A DNA stretch of 48,938 nt from an uncultured Lachnospiraceae bacterium (GCA_946549035.1 CAMNQH010000023.1:1-48938), one strand, 5' to 3'; shown: positions 24,138 through 33,702, counted from the stretch's first letter. The notes: a model not told the origin generated them from the sequence alone. Numbers and translations: made by a program.

Positions 24138-24164
24138 AAAAAAATAATTTGGAGGCATAGAGTT

Positions 24165-24389
24165 ATGTATTTTGACATTATTGCAAAAATTGTTTCGGAA
24201 CGTACCGGCTGTGATGTTTCTGTTGTAAAGCCGGAAAGCAAGTTTTCTGACCTGGGGATTGATTCTCTCGATACGGTAGAGCTTCTGATGAACCTGGAAG
24301 ATGAAATCGGCATTGAAATCGAGCTGGACGAGAAAGTGGAAACGATTGACGAGCTGGATAAATTCATCCAGAGCTTACAGGGGAAATAG
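24165..24389 (+). CDS. acpP: Acyl carrier protein
   Basis: 74-aa acidic carrier that holds growing acyl chains on a phosphopantetheine arm. The attachment Ser34 is in the canonical SDLGIDSLDTVEL motif, followed by the helix-II acidic patch (LMNLEDEIGIEIELDE) that docks FAS enzymes. The start at 24165 is chosen because TTGGAGGCATAGAGTT precedes it; the same frame extends upstream to 24063 but that part does not look like ACP. First gene of the fatty-acid operon; fabK starts one base after its stop codon. Confidence 0.95.
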   Translation: MYFDIIAKIVSERTGCDVSVVKPESKFSDLGIDSLDTVELLMNLEDEIGIEIELDEKVETIDELDKFIQSLQGK

Positions 24390-24390
24390 T

Positions 24391-25335
24391 ATGATGAAGT
24401 CAGCAATTTGCGAAATGCTGGGGATTCAATACCCGGTATTTCAAGGTGGTATGGCCTGGATCGCTGACGGCAAACTGGCCGCCGCCGTGTCCGACGGCGG
24501 CGGTCTTGGCATTATTGCAGCCGGAAACGCACCTGGGGAATATGTAAGAACCCAGATTCAGATTGCCAGAAATATCACAGATAAGCCCATCGGAGTAAAT
24601 ATTATGCTGCTGAGTCCCTTTGCGGATGAGGTGGCAAACATTGTTATAGAAGAAAAAGTGCAAGTCGTAACAACCGGGGCCGGAAATCCGGGGAAATACA
24701 TAAAGGATTGGCTGAATGCCGGCATCAAGGTGATTCCCGTGGTGGCGTCGGTGGCTATGGCGAAATTGATGACGCGCTTAGGAGCCTCTGCTTTGATTGC
24801 AGAAGGTGGGGAGAGCGGCGGCCATGTGGGAGAACTTACCACTATGGTGCTGGTGCCTCAAATCTGTGACGCCACCTCCTTGCCTGTGATTGCGGCGGGG
24901 GGAATCGGAGACGGAAGAGGCGTTGCGGCGTCTTTTATGTTAGGAGCCTGCGGAGTTCAAATGGGCACCCGTTTTTTAAGCGCCAATGAATGTACGATTC
25001 ATCCTTCCTATAAAGAAAAAATTTTGAAAGCCACAGACCTTTGCACTATGGTGACAGGGAAGCGGTTAGGCCATCCTGTCAGAAGTCTTCGCACCCAGTT
25101 TGCAAGAGATTATGCAAAAGCAGAATTCGGCGGAATGCCTGAAGAAGAGCTGGAAGCATTTGGAACCGGGGCTTTGCGTCTTGCGGTACAAGAGGGAGAT
25201 TCCCAAAAAGGATGTTTCCTTTCCGGGCAGATTGCCGCTATGGTAAAAAAAGAACAGCCTGCCGCAGAGATTGTAAAAGAAGTGATGGATGAAGCAGAAC
25301 CTATCTTACGGAGGGCGGCACAATGGGTAGAATAG
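24391..25335 (+). CDS. fabK: Enoyl-ACP reductase II (FMN-dependent)
   Basis: 314-aa TIM-barrel flavoenzyme of the nitronate-monooxygenase/FabK family, reducing trans-2-enoyl-ACP to acyl-ACP in the last step of each elongation round. Motifs seen are QYPVFQGGMAWIADGKLAAA, GVNIMLLSPF, TTGAGNPG, the FMN phosphate-binding segments EGGESGGHVGE and AAGGIGDGRGVAASFMLGA, and GVQMGTRFL. Adjacency to acpP and fabD favours FabK over nitronate monooxygenase. FabK is triclosan-insensitive, unlike FabI. It overlaps fabD by 13 bp. Two tandem ATG codons (24391, 24394) are possible starts. Confidence 0.93.
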   Translation: MMKSAICEMLGIQYPVFQGGMAWIADGKLAAAVSDGGGLGIIAAGNAPGEYVRTQIQIARNITDKPIGVNIMLLSPFADEVANIVIEEKVQVVTTGAGNPGKYIKDWLNAGIKVIPVVASVAMAKLMTRLGASALIAEGGESGGHVGELTTMVLVPQICDATSLPVIAAGGIGDGRGVAASFMLGACGVQMGTRFLSANECTIHPSYKEKILKATDLCTMVTGKRLGHPVRSLRTQFARDYAKAEFGGMPEEELEAFGTGALRLAVQEGDSQKGCFLSGQIAAMVKKEQPAAEIVKEVMDEAEPILRRAAQWVE

Positions 25336-26222
25336 CATTTATTTTTTCGGGGCAGGGAGATCAGCATCCGGGAATGGGTAAGGAGCTTGTAGAACAGTAT
25401 TCCATTGCGGCTCAGATTTATGACATGTGCGATGGATTGCGTCCCGGCACCTTGGCCCAGTGTTTGGAAGGAAGCCAGGAAGAATTACAGGAGACGAAAA
25501 ATACCCAGCCTTGTTTGTTTGCCATGGAACTGGCGGCGGCTTCTGTTTTGATGGAGCAAGGAGTCCTGCCGGAGGCTGTTGCCGGCTTTTCCCTGGGAGA
25601 AGTGGCGGCGGCTACGGTTGCCGGAATTTTCGATCAAGAGACGGGATTTCGCCTGGTGTGCAAGCGGGGAGAAGTAATGCAGCAGGAAGCGGAAAAATAC
25701 CAGACCTCTATGGTGGCGGTGGTGAAATTAACGCCAGAACAGGTTCAGGAGGTATGCCATAAATATTCGGATGTTTATCCCGTCAACTTTAACTGCCCCG
25801 GACAGATTGCAGTTTCCGGCCTGACGTCCCAAATGGGGGATTTTGCCGCAGACATCAGGGCGGCCGGCGGAAAGGCGCTTCCTTTGAAGGTAAAGGCGGC
25901 TTTTCATTCCCCCTTTATGAAAGAGGCGGCGGATGCTTTTGCAAGAGAATTGGAGCAGGTTTTGGTGAAGGAGAGAACCATAGAGCTTTATTCTAATTTG
26001 ACGGCGGAGCCTTATTCCCAAGATGTGAGAGGCTTACTCTCCAAACAAATCTGCAACCCGGTGCAGTGGGAGAAGACCATCAACCATATGATTGATCGGG
26101 GAATTGATACCTTTATTGAAATCGGCCCCGGCAAAACGCTTACCACTATGATGAAACGGATCAATCCTGGGGTAAAAGCCCAGACCGTTATGGACTATTT
26201 AAGGGAGGCAGAAGGATGTTAA
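25323..26222 (+). CDS. fabD: Malonyl-CoA:ACP transacylase
   Basis: 299-aa enzyme loading malonyl groups onto ACP. It has the N-terminal FIFSGQGDQHPGMGKEL, the nucleophile elbow GFSLGE with Ser90, a mid-domain catalytic His in AAFHSPFMKEA, and the C-terminal IEIGPGKTLTTMMK. Length is normal. It overlaps fabK by 13 bp and fabG by 7 bp, indicating translational coupling. Confidence 0.95.
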   Translation: MGRIAFIFSGQGDQHPGMGKELVEQYSIAAQIYDMCDGLRPGTLAQCLEGSQEELQETKNTQPCLFAMELAAASVLMEQGVLPEAVAGFSLGEVAAATVAGIFDQETGFRLVCKRGEVMQQEAEKYQTSMVAVVKLTPEQVQEVCHKYSDVYPVNFNCPGQIAVSGLTSQMGDFAADIRAAGGKALPLKVKAAFHSPFMKEAADAFARELEQVLVKERTIELYSNLTAEPYSQDVRGLLSKQICNPVQWEKTINHMIDRGIDTFIEIGPGKTLTTMMKRINPGVKAQTVMDYLREAEGC

Positions 26223-26944
26223 AGGGAAAAACAGCAATCATTACCGGAGGCTCCCGTGGAATCGGTAAAGCAATTTCTGAGAAGCTGGCATCCCTTGGCG
26301 CCAATATCGCCGTGATTTATGCAGGAAATACGGATGCGGCAGAAGCGGTTGTAAGTCAATGCAGACAACAGTATGGGATAGAGGCAAAGGCATACCTTTG
26401 TGATGTTTCGGATTTTTCCGCCGTAAAAGAAACGGTGGGAAAGATCAAATCAGATTTTGGTACGGCACATATCCTGATTAACAATGCAGGAATTACCCGG
26501 GACGGTTTGGTTGCCAGGATGAAGGAAGAAGACTTTGATTCTGTTTTAGATATCAATTTAAAAGGGGCGTTTCATATGATTCGCCATTGCACCGGGTTAT
26601 TTCTCAGAAACCGGGAGGGGTGTATCATCAATATTACATCTGTTTCCGGGCTGATGGGAAATGCAGGGCAGTGCAATTATGCCGCTTCAAAGGCAGGGCT
26701 TGTGGGCTTGACAAAATCCGTTGCAAAGGAGTTAGCCCCCAAGGGGATTCGCTGTAACGGGATTGCTCCAGGTTTTATTGACACCGATATGACAGGAGAC
26801 CAGGCTCAAAATCCCCTTCTGGATATGATTCCCCTAGGAAAAATGGGAGAACCAGAGGATGTGGCCCAGGCGGTGGCATATCTTGTGTCTGCAACCTATG
26901 TAACGGGAGAAATCCTTCGTGTAGACGGCGGAATCGCCATGTAG
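26216..26944 (+). CDS. fabG: 3-oxoacyl-ACP reductase
   Basis: 242-aa short-chain dehydrogenase reducing 3-oxoacyl-ACP with NADPH. The cofactor motif is TGGSRGIGKAI, NNAG follows (ILINNAGITRDG), and the catalytic triad is in place: Ser in INITSVSGLMG, and Tyr and Lys in YAASKAG. The C-terminus is VTGEILRVDGGIAM, typical of FabG. It overlaps fabD and lies 11 bp upstream of fabF. Confidence 0.95.
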   Translation: MLKGKTAIITGGSRGIGKAISEKLASLGANIAVIYAGNTDAAEAVVSQCRQQYGIEAKAYLCDVSDFSAVKETVGKIKSDFGTAHILINNAGITRDGLVARMKEEDFDSVLDINLKGAFHMIRHCTGLFLRNREGCIINITSVSGLMGNAGQCNYAASKAGLVGLTKSVAKELAPKGIRCNGIAPGFIDTDMTGDQAQNPLLDMIPLGKMGEPEDVAQAVAYLVSATYVTGEILRVDGGIAM

Positions 26945-26955
26945 GAGATGAAAAT

Positions 26956-28206
26956 ATGAGTGAAAATAGAAGAGTGGTTGTCACTGGCATGGGTGCGGTC
27001 ACCCCTTTGGGAAACCAGGTGAAAGAGACTTGGGAAGGGTTAAAAAACGGAAAAAACGGCATCGCCCCCATAACATTGTTTGATACAGAAAAATTTAAGG
27101 CAAAGCTGGCGGCAGAGGTAAAAGGCTTTGATCCAAAGGAATATTTAGAGGTAAATGATGTGCTTCGTACGGATCGTTATGCCCAGTTTGCCGTTGCGGC
27201 GGCCCAGCAGGCGGCCCAGGAAAGCGGTGTGGAAGGCACGGTGGAGCCGGAACGTTTCTCTGTTATTTTCGGTTCCGGTATCGGCGGAATCGGAACCTTT
27301 GAAAATGAGCACACCAAATTGATGGAACGAGGCCCCCGCCGGGTTTCCTCCTTGTTTGTCCCTATGATGATCAGCAATATGGCGGCGGGGATGATTGCCA
27401 TACGTCATGGCTGCCAGGGCTCTGCAATGCCGGCCGTTACGGCCTGTGCGTCAGGTTCTAACGCCATTGGAGAAGGGATGCGCCTGATCCGTCACGGATA
27501 TGCAGACGCCGTAATAACCGGCGGCGCAGAAGCGGCCATTTGTCCCTCCGCCGTTGCAGGATTTACCAATATGCAGGCGCTGACTGCTTCTCAAAACCCG
27601 GATGAGGCCTCTCTTCCCTTTGATAAACGCAGAGGCGGTTTTGTCATTGGAGAAGGAGCGGTTGCCTTGGTTCTGGAAGAGTATGAACATGCATTGGCCC
27701 GGGGAGCTAACATCTACGGAGAAGTCTGCGGATATGGTTCTACTTGCGACGCGTACCATATTACGGCTCCCCATCCCCAGGCCCGAGGCGGCGCCCAGGC
27801 TATGGTAGACGCTATGAAGGAAGCAGGATATACGAAAGAAGATAGAGTATATGTAAACGCTCACGGCACAGGAACTCCTATGAACGACCTTATTGAGACG
27901 GCCGCCATAAAAAAAGCCCTTGGAGAAGAGAGTGCAAGAGCCGCTTATATCAGCTCAAGTAAATCCATGACGGGGCATATGCTGGGTGCGGCAGGCGCCA
28001 TAGAGGCATTGGCTTGTCTATATGCCCTAAAGGAGGGTGTGATTCCCCCAACCATTAATTTGAAAGAACCGGACGAGGCGTGTGACTTGAACTACGTGCC
28101 TTGTACTGCCGTAAAAGCAGACATTACATTGGCCCTTTCCAATTCCCTTGGCTTCGGCGGCCATAACGCTTGTCTTGCGTTCAGAAAGGTGTCATCCAAT
28201 GAATGA
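26956..28206 (+). CDS. fabF: 3-oxoacyl-ACP synthase II
   Basis: 416-aa condensing enzyme elongating acyl-ACP with malonyl-ACP. The active-site Cys164 lies in VTACASGSNAIGEG, and the two catalytic histidines are in VNAHGTGTPMND and KSMTGHMLGAAG. The Cys-His-His triad indicates FabF/FabB rather than FabH (Cys-His-Asn). It is the only condensing enzyme in the operon. Its 3' end overlaps accB by 8 bp. Confidence 0.95.
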   Translation: MSENRRVVVTGMGAVTPLGNQVKETWEGLKNGKNGIAPITLFDTEKFKAKLAAEVKGFDPKEYLEVNDVLRTDRYAQFAVAAAQQAAQESGVEGTVEPERFSVIFGSGIGGIGTFENEHTKLMERGPRRVSSLFVPMMISNMAAGMIAIRHGCQGSAMPAVTACASGSNAIGEGMRLIRHGYADAVITGGAEAAICPSAVAGFTNMQALTASQNPDEASLPFDKRRGGFVIGEGAVALVLEEYEHALARGANIYGEVCGYGSTCDAYHITAPHPQARGGAQAMVDAMKEAGYTKEDRVYVNAHGTGTPMNDLIETAAIKKALGEESARAAYISSSKSMTGHMLGAAGAIEALACLYALKEGVIPPTINLKEPDEACDLNYVPCTAVKADITLALSNSLGFGGHNACLAFRKVSSNE

Positions 28207-28621
28207 GAATGAGATTCGCGGCTATGCCCAACTGATGAAGGAATTTGGCCTTACCGGCCTGGAGATTACGGAAGATAACAAATCCCTCCGCTTAGAACGA
28301 GCTGCTTCGCCGGTGGTAAGGGAAGCCTCAAATCCGGATCCGGTTCTTACCCTGACCTTACCAGAGCCTCAGGAGCAAAAGGATTATATCAGCATCAAGT
28401 CTCCTCTTGTAGGGGTATTTTACGCTTCTCCCGCTGAAAATGAAGAGCCTTATGTGGCTGTGGGAGACACGGTAAAAAAGGGACAGACTCTTTGTATCAT
28501 TGAAGCCATGAAGCTGATGAATGAAATTACCGCGGAAGAAGAAGGGGCTATTTTAGAGATTTGCGTCACCAACGGCCAGATTGTAGAATGCGGTACGGAA
28601 CTGTTCCGCATCAAGAGGTAG
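28199..28621 (+). CDS. accB: Biotin carboxyl carrier protein of acetyl-CoA carboxylase
   Basis: 140-aa carrier. An N-terminal helical region binds biotin carboxylase, a short Pro-containing linker follows, and the C-terminal biotinyl domain (about residues 65-140) has the biotinylated lysine in IIEAMKLMNEI. The start at 28199 (GAAAGGTGTCATCCA then ATG) overlaps the end of fabF. Placement between fabF and fabZ matches the standard Firmicutes order. Confidence 0.95.
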   Translation: MNENEIRGYAQLMKEFGLTGLEITEDNKSLRLERAASPVVREASNPDPVLTLTLPEPQEQKDYISIKSPLVGVFYASPAENEEPYVAVGDTVKKGQTLCIIEAMKLMNEITAEEEGAILEICVTNGQIVECGTELFRIKR

Positions 28622-28625
28622 AAAG

Positions 28626-29042
28626 ATGGATAGAGATCAAATTATGAAATTATTGCCCCATCGGGATCCGATGCTTTTACTGGACCAAGTGGAATGTGAA
28701 GAAGGGACTGCCATTGGGCGTTATACCGTCCGGGGAGACGAGTTTTTTTTGCAGGGCCATTTTCCAGGGAATCCGATTGTTCCCGGGGTAATTCTCTGTG
28801 AGATTTTGGCCCAATCCGCCTGCGTACTCATGGAGGAGCATATGGGAGAAGGGAAGCTTCCGGTTTATACAGGTCTTGATCATGTGAAATTTCGTTCTCC
28901 CGTAAGGCCGGGGGATACGGTGACGACTCAGTGCCGTATCAAACGGGCGAAGCATCCCTTCTATTTTGCAGAAGGAACGGTTACTGTGGATGGCAGGCTT
29001 TGTGTGTCTGCTGATTTTTCCTTTGCGATTCAAGGAGCGTAA
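28626..29042 (+). CDS. fabZ: 3-hydroxyacyl-ACP dehydratase
   Basis: 138-aa hot-dog-fold dehydratase. It starts with MKLLPHRDPMLLLDQV and has the catalytic His in GHFPGNPIVPGV with the Glu in the following helix (VILCEILAQSACVL). It converts 3-hydroxyacyl-ACP to trans-2-enoyl-ACP, the FabK substrate. It is the only dehydratase here, and no isomerase (FabM/FabA) gene is present. Gaps are 4 bp to accB and 3 bp to accC. Confidence 0.95.
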   Translation: MDRDQIMKLLPHRDPMLLLDQVECEEGTAIGRYTVRGDEFFLQGHFPGNPIVPGVILCEILAQSACVLMEEHMGEGKLPVYTGLDHVKFRSPVRPGDTVTTQCRIKRAKHPFYFAEGTVTVDGRLCVSADFSFAIQGA

Positions 29043-29045
29043 ACG

Positions 29046-30353
29046 ATGTTTTCAAAAATATTGATTGCCAACCGGGGCGAAATCGCTGTCCGCATTATTC
29101 GGGCCTGTAAGGAAATGGGCGTGGCTACGGTTGCCGTATATTCCCAGGCAGATAAAAATGCCCTCCATGTGGCTTTGGCGGATGAGAGCTATTGTATCGG
29201 AGGGCCGGAGGCTTCTGAAAGCTACCTCAATGAAAACCAAATAATCAGCACCGCATTATTGTCCAAAGCCCAGGCGATTCACCCCGGCTACGGATTCCTC
29301 TCCGAAAACGCTCATTTTGCCCGTCTTTGCAGGAAAAACGGAATCGTATTTATCGGCCCTGATCCGGAAGATATGGAACGGCTGAGCGATAAAGCAGTCC
29401 TAAAAGAGCTGATTCGGGGAACAAGGCTTTCCGTTATACCAGGCACAAAGGCGGTATCTTCTGTGGAAGAGGCCCAAAGGGAGGCCCAGAGTCTTGGATA
29501 TCCTGTTATGCTGAAAGCCTGCGCAGGGGGCGGAGGCCGGGGAATCCGCCTGATCCGGTCTGAGAATGAGCTGGAGGACGCCTATTTTCAGGCCACTACC
29601 GAAGCTATAAGCGCCTTTGGGGACGGAAGCGTATATTTGGAAAAATATGTATACCCGGCCCGCCATGTGGAGCTGCAGATACTTGCCGACGAACATGGAA
29701 ACGCCGTATGTCTGGGAGACAGGGATTGCTCCCTTCAACGGAGAAATCAAAAGCTTTTGGAGGAGACGCCTTCTCCAGGGGTGGGAAATGAGCAGCGCAA
29801 GGCGATCATGGAGCTTGCAGTGGAGGCTGTTAAGACCATCGGTTATGTAGGCGCCGGAACGCTGGAATTTTTATTGGATCAAGACGGGAATTTCTGGTTT
29901 ATGGAAATGAACGTCCGCCTGCAGGTAGAGCATTGTGTGACGGAAATGCTTACAGGCGTCGACCTTGTTAAATGGCAGATTCGGATTGCCGCAGGCGTCC
30001 CCTTAAATTTTACCCAAGAAGAGATTCGGATGAATGGCTCTGCCATGGAGTGCCGTATCAATGCGGGAAGCTGCGGAACGCTTCGTATGCTTCATGTTCC
30101 CGGAGGGCCGTCGGTGCGGTTTGATACCTGCCTGATAGAGGGGACCGTGATTTCACCGTATTACGATGCATTGCTTGGGAAGCTTATTGTATTTGCCAAA
30201 ACAAGAGAAGAGACGCTGCGGAAAATGCGGGCCTCCTTGTGTGAATTGGTGATTGAAGGAATCCCCACCAATATTGAAGAGCAGCTTCAGATTGTGGAAG
30301 ACGAACGGTTTTCTTCGGGCACGTATGATTTAACTTTTATGGAAGACAGGTGA
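29046..30353 (+). CDS. accC: Acetyl-CoA carboxylase biotin carboxylase subunit
   Basis: 435-aa ATP-grasp enzyme carboxylating the biotin on AccB. It has the N-terminal KILIANRGEIAVRIIRACKEMG, the glycine-rich ATP loop KACAGGGGRGIR, the catalytic-region EMNVRLQVEHCVTEM, and the C-terminal lid GTVISPYYDALLGKLI. Slightly shorter than the usual ~450 aa but with all core motifs. Four bases separate it from accD. Confidence 0.95.
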   Translation: MFSKILIANRGEIAVRIIRACKEMGVATVAVYSQADKNALHVALADESYCIGGPEASESYLNENQIISTALLSKAQAIHPGYGFLSENAHFARLCRKNGIVFIGPDPEDMERLSDKAVLKELIRGTRLSVIPGTKAVSSVEEAQREAQSLGYPVMLKACAGGGGRGIRLIRSENELEDAYFQATTEAISAFGDGSVYLEKYVYPARHVELQILADEHGNAVCLGDRDCSLQRRNQKLLEETPSPGVGNEQRKAIMELAVEAVKTIGYVGAGTLEFLLDQDGNFWFMEMNVRLQVEHCVTEMLTGVDLVKWQIRIAAGVPLNFTQEEIRMNGSAMECRINAGSCGTLRMLHVPGGPSVRFDTCLIEGTVISPYYDALLGKLIVFAKTREETLRKMRASLCELVIEGIPTNIEEQLQIVEDERFSSGTYDLTFMEDR

Positions 30354-30357
30354 TCTC

Positions 30358-31218
30358 ATGGCGTTGATAAAATTTTTAAAACCGAAAAATCAATTGGAAG
30401 AAGGCGGCCGTACCTCCGCTCCGGTGCAAAGAGACGACGGAGAGCCGGAAAAAAATTGTCCTAATTGCCATAAAGATATTCCCATCAGCCGGCTTTGGGC
30501 AAACGACCTTGTCTGCCCCTGCGGCTATCATTTTCGAGTAAAAGCACGTCAGCGGATTCAAATGATTACCGATAAAGACAGCTTTTACGAAATGTATTCC
30601 GGATTGAAATCAGACAATCCTTTGAATTTTCCCGGATATAAGAATAAGATAAAAACCGTCCGCAAGGCAAGCGGCGAAGAAGAAGCCGTAATTTGCGGCG
30701 TTGCTACCATTGGACGGAAAAAGTGCTGCCTGTTTGTGATGGAGCCTTATTTTATGATGGGAAGTATGGGAAGCGCCGTGGGAGAGAAGATTACCGCCCT
30801 GTTTGAGTATGGGATTGAACAGCGTCTGCCGGTGATTGGGTTTACCGTGTCCGGGGGAGCCCGTATGCAGGAGGGGCTGTTATCTTTGATGCAGATGGCA
30901 AAAACAAGCGCCGCAGTAAAACGGCACAGCGACGCCGGGCTGCTTTATATTGCTGTTTTGACAGACCCTACCACTGGAGGCGTGTCCGCCAGTTTTGCCA
31001 TGGAAGCGGATATTATCCTGGCTGAGCCTGGTGCGACGGTAGGGTTTGCAGGGGCGAGAGTTATTGAACAAACCACAAGGAAGTCCCTGCCCAAAGGATT
31101 TCAAAAGTCAGAGTTTGTATTAGAGCATGGATTTATTGACAGCATCGTGCCCCGTACCGGCCAAAAGAGATACTTGGCCGAGCTTTTAAAGCTGCACGAT
31201 GGGAGGGCCATTTTATGA
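30358..31218 (+). CDS. accD: Acetyl-CoA carboxylase carboxyltransferase beta subunit
   Basis: 286-aa subunit with an N-terminal C4 zinc finger (CPNC at about residue 35 and CPCG at about 54) and a crotonase-like carboxyltransferase core ([51 protein letters not shown]). With AccA it transfers the carboxyl from biotin to acetyl-CoA, making malonyl-CoA. It overlaps accA by 4 bp. Confidence 0.95.
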   Translation: MALIKFLKPKNQLEEGGRTSAPVQRDDGEPEKNCPNCHKDIPISRLWANDLVCPCGYHFRVKARQRIQMITDKDSFYEMYSGLKSDNPLNFPGYKNKIKTVRKASGEEEAVICGVATIGRKKCCLFVMEPYFMMGSMGSAVGEKITALFEYGIEQRLPVIGFTVSGGARMQEGLLSLMQMAKTSAAVKRHSDAGLLYIAVLTDPTTGGVSASFAMEADIILAEPGATVGFAGARVIEQTTRKSLPKGFQKSEFVLEHGFIDSIVPRTGQKRYLAELLKLHDGRAIL

Positions 31219-32006
31219 AAGACGCGGCATATGAACGAGTAAAGCTTGCCCGGGATAACCACAGACCCACAGGGCTTGACTATATCAAAAATATTTTTCA
31301 GGGATTTATGGAATTCCATGGAGACAGATGCTATTCCGACGACCCGGCCATCGTGGGGGGGATTGCGACTTTGGGCAAAAATCCGGTTACCGTGATAGCC
31401 ATTGAAAAGGGTCATACTGCAAAAGAGCGCAGCTACCGGAACTTTGGCGCGCCTCATCCGGAGGGTTACCGCAAGGCTCTCCGCCTTATGAAGCAGGCAG
31501 AAAAATTTGGAAGGCCCATTATTTGCTTTATTGATACTTCCGGGGCTTATTGCGGCGTGGGGGCTGAGGAGCGAGGCCAGGGCCAGGCCATTGCCGAAAA
31601 TCTTATGGAAATGTCTACCCTTTGCGTTCCGGTGATTTCGATTTTGATCGGGGAAGGGGGAAGCGGCGGAGCCTTGGCCCTTGCAGTTGCAGACCGGGTT
31701 TGGATGCTGCAGAATGCGGTGTATTCCGTTATTTCTCCGGAAGGATGCGCCAGTATTCTCTGGAAAGATTCCGGGAAAGCAGAAACTGCGGCGGCAAGCT
31801 TGAAGCTGACGGCGGAGGATGCGAAAAGCCTTGGAGTGATTGAACGCATTTTGTCGGAAAAGGAACTAGGGAAAAAAGAGTTTTATGACCGGATTCGCAC
31901 CCTTTTGGTGAAAGAAATCAAGACGCTGACAAATGATTTTGATTTAGTTGGAAATCGTTACAACAGATTCCGCAGCCTTGGCGTCAGTGCAGTTGTGAAG
32001 GAGTAA
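31215..32006 (+). CDS. accA: Acetyl-CoA carboxylase carboxyltransferase alpha subunit
   Basis: 263-aa subunit, shorter than the ~315-aa proteobacterial AccA but usual for Clostridia. It has [47 protein letters not shown]-type core segments, [20 protein letters not shown], and [12 protein letters not shown]. Overlap with accD ensures 1:1 synthesis. The acyl-CoA synthetase-like gene begins 3 bp after its stop. Confidence 0.95.
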   Translation: MKDAAYERVKLARDNHRPTGLDYIKNIFQGFMEFHGDRCYSDDPAIVGGIATLGKNPVTVIAIEKGHTAKERSYRNFGAPHPEGYRKALRLMKQAEKFGRPIICFIDTSGAYCGVGAEERGQGQAIAENLMEMSTLCVPVISILIGEGGSGGALALAVADRVWMLQNAVYSVISPEGCASILWKDSGKAETAAASLKLTAEDAKSLGVIERILSEKELGKKEFYDRIRTLLVKEIKTLTNDFDLVGNRYNRFRSLGVSAVVKE

Positions 32007-32008
32007 TT

Positions 32009-33637
32009 ATGAGTATCTACCAAAAATTTTGCAGAGAGATTACCGATGAACAGGGGAACTTACAAAAATTAGTACTGGAATATCCCGATAATTTTAATTT
32101 CGGCTATGACGTTGTGGATAAAATTGCAGAAGAAACACCCAATAAGAGAGCTCTTGTATGGTGTAATGTGGCCAATGAAGAACATATTTTTACTTTTTCT
32201 GATATTAGAAGGTACAGCAATCAGATGGCCCATGTGTTTCGCAATGCAGGAATCGGCCGGGGCGACCGGGTAATGCTGATCTTGAAACGTCATTATGAAT
32301 ATTGGTTTGCAGCAATCGCCCTTCACAAGCTGGGGGCTGTTATGATTCCCGCAACCCATATGCTGACGGTAAAAGATTTGGTGTACCGGATCAAAACCTC
32401 CAAAGCAAAAGCCATCCTTTGCACAGCCCAGGACGAAGTGCCGGAAAAAATTCTGGCGGCCTTAAAAGAGCTGGACGCAACCCTGCTCCTTTGGTGTATA
32501 CAATCAAACGTTCCTGGCTTTGCACATATTACGGCGGCTATGGAACAGGAAGAGGAAGAATTAACGCGCGTTCCCACGTTGGCTGAAGATCCTATGATGC
32601 TGTATTTTACTTCCGGCACCACAGGGTATCCCAAAGGAGTCATCCATGCCCATACGTATCCCCTGGCTCATATTGCGACCGCCAAGTACTGGCAGCAGGC
32701 AGAGGATAATGGACTGCACTTTTCCGTTGCAGAAACAGGCTGGGCCAAGGCGTCCTGGGGAAAACTCTACGGCCAATGGCTGGTTGGCAGCGCCGTCATG
32801 GTCTATGACTTTGATAATTTTGAACCAAAGCAGCTTACCCATGTCATTAACCGCTATGGAGTGACCTCCTTCTGCGCTCCCCCAACGGTGTACCGCTATC
32901 TGGTACGCAAGGGTATTCCCGATATGCCCTCTTTAAAACATGCTTCTACTGCGGGGGAAATGTTAGCGCCCCAGGTGTTCCGCAAATTTACGGAACGCAC
33001 AGGGCTTCCCCTCTGCGAAGGATACGGGCAGACAGAAACTACGCTGCTGATTGCAAACTTTTATGGGAATCAGGCAGTGGAAGGCTCTATGGGGACTCCG
33101 TCGCCATTTTATCAGATTGAGCTTCGGGGAAAACAAGGGGAGCCTGTTCCGGTGGGAGAAGTAGGGGAGGTAGTGGTGATACCCGCAGAAGACGGAGGGT
33201 TGCCAGGAGTCTTTACCTCTTATCTGGATCATGAAGAGCAGTATCAATATGTATGGCGGGACGGCGTGTATCATACAGGAGATGCGGCCTATATGGACGA
33301 AAACGGATACTATTGGTTCCATGGGCGATTTGACGATATTATTAAAACCGGAGGATTTCGCGTAGGCCCTTATGAAATAGAACATGTTTTGTTGGAATAC
33401 CCGGCTGTTTCGGAGTGCAGCGTGATCGGAGTCCCGGACGCCTTAAGGGGGCAGGCGATTAAGGCAGTGATTGTGCTTAATGAGGGGTATACCCCCACAA
33501 AAGAGCTGGAGCTTAAGATAAAGGAGTTCTGCAACCAGAAATTAGCAGAGTATAAATGGGTTCGTATCATTGAGTTTGTGGAAGAAATGCCCAAGACGAT
33601 CAGCGGAAAAATTCAGAAAAAAGTTCTGCTCAGCTAA
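32009..33637 (+). CDS. AMP-dependent acyl-CoA synthetase-like enzyme
   Basis: 542-aa ANL-superfamily adenylating enzyme. It has the P-loop LYFTSGTTGYPKGVIHAH, the aromatic/acid motif EGYGQTETT, the hinge region GRFDDIIKTGGFRVGPYEIE and the C-terminal catalytic lysine in KTISGKIQKK. The overall pattern resembles medium-chain or benzoate-type acyl-CoA synthetases, which make acyl-AMP then acyl-CoA. It is tightly linked (3 bp) to accA and is therefore probably part of the fatty-acid operon. A role in activating exogenous or primer acids for this fabH-less pathway is inference. Transfer to ACP instead of CoA is possible. Confidence 0.82.
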   Translation: MSIYQKFCREITDEQGNLQKLVLEYPDNFNFGYDVVDKIAEETPNKRALVWCNVANEEHIFTFSDIRRYSNQMAHVFRNAGIGRGDRVMLILKRHYEYWFAAIALHKLGAVMIPATHMLTVKDLVYRIKTSKAKAILCTAQDEVPEKILAALKELDATLLLWCIQSNVPGFAHITAAMEQEEEELTRVPTLAEDPMMLYFTSGTTGYPKGVIHAHTYPLAHIATAKYWQQAEDNGLHFSVAETGWAKASWGKLYGQWLVGSAVMVYDFDNFEPKQLTHVINRYGVTSFCAPPTVYRYLVRKGIPDMPSLKHASTAGEMLAPQVFRKFTERTGLPLCEGYGQTETTLLIANFYGNQAVEGSMGTPSPFYQIELRGKQGEPVPVGEVGEVVVIPAEDGGLPGVFTSYLDHEEQYQYVWRDGVYHTGDAAYMDENGYYWFHGRFDDIIKTGGFRVGPYEIEHVLLEYPAVSECSVIGVPDALRGQAIKAVIVLNEGYTPTKELELKIKEFCNQKLAEYKWVRIIEFVEEMPKTISGKIQKKVLLS

Positions 33638-33673
33638 AATCAGCAGATGTAATATTTTTGTGACAATAAAAAT

Positions 33674-33702
33674 GTGACAAGACGTCTTTTCTTTGTTATA
33701 AT
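33674..33702 (+). promoter_or_regulatory. Promoter of the PAS-regulator gene
   Basis: GTGACA (33674-33679), 17 bp, TATAAT (33697-33702). A direct repeat TGTGACAA occurs at 33659-33666 and 33673-33680 (14-bp period), overlapping the -35, and could be an operator. Confidence 0.7.

Noticed and set aside
24063-24164. N-terminal extension of acpP
   Set aside because: ACP homology and the GGAGG site start at 24165; the upstream translation is not ACP-like.
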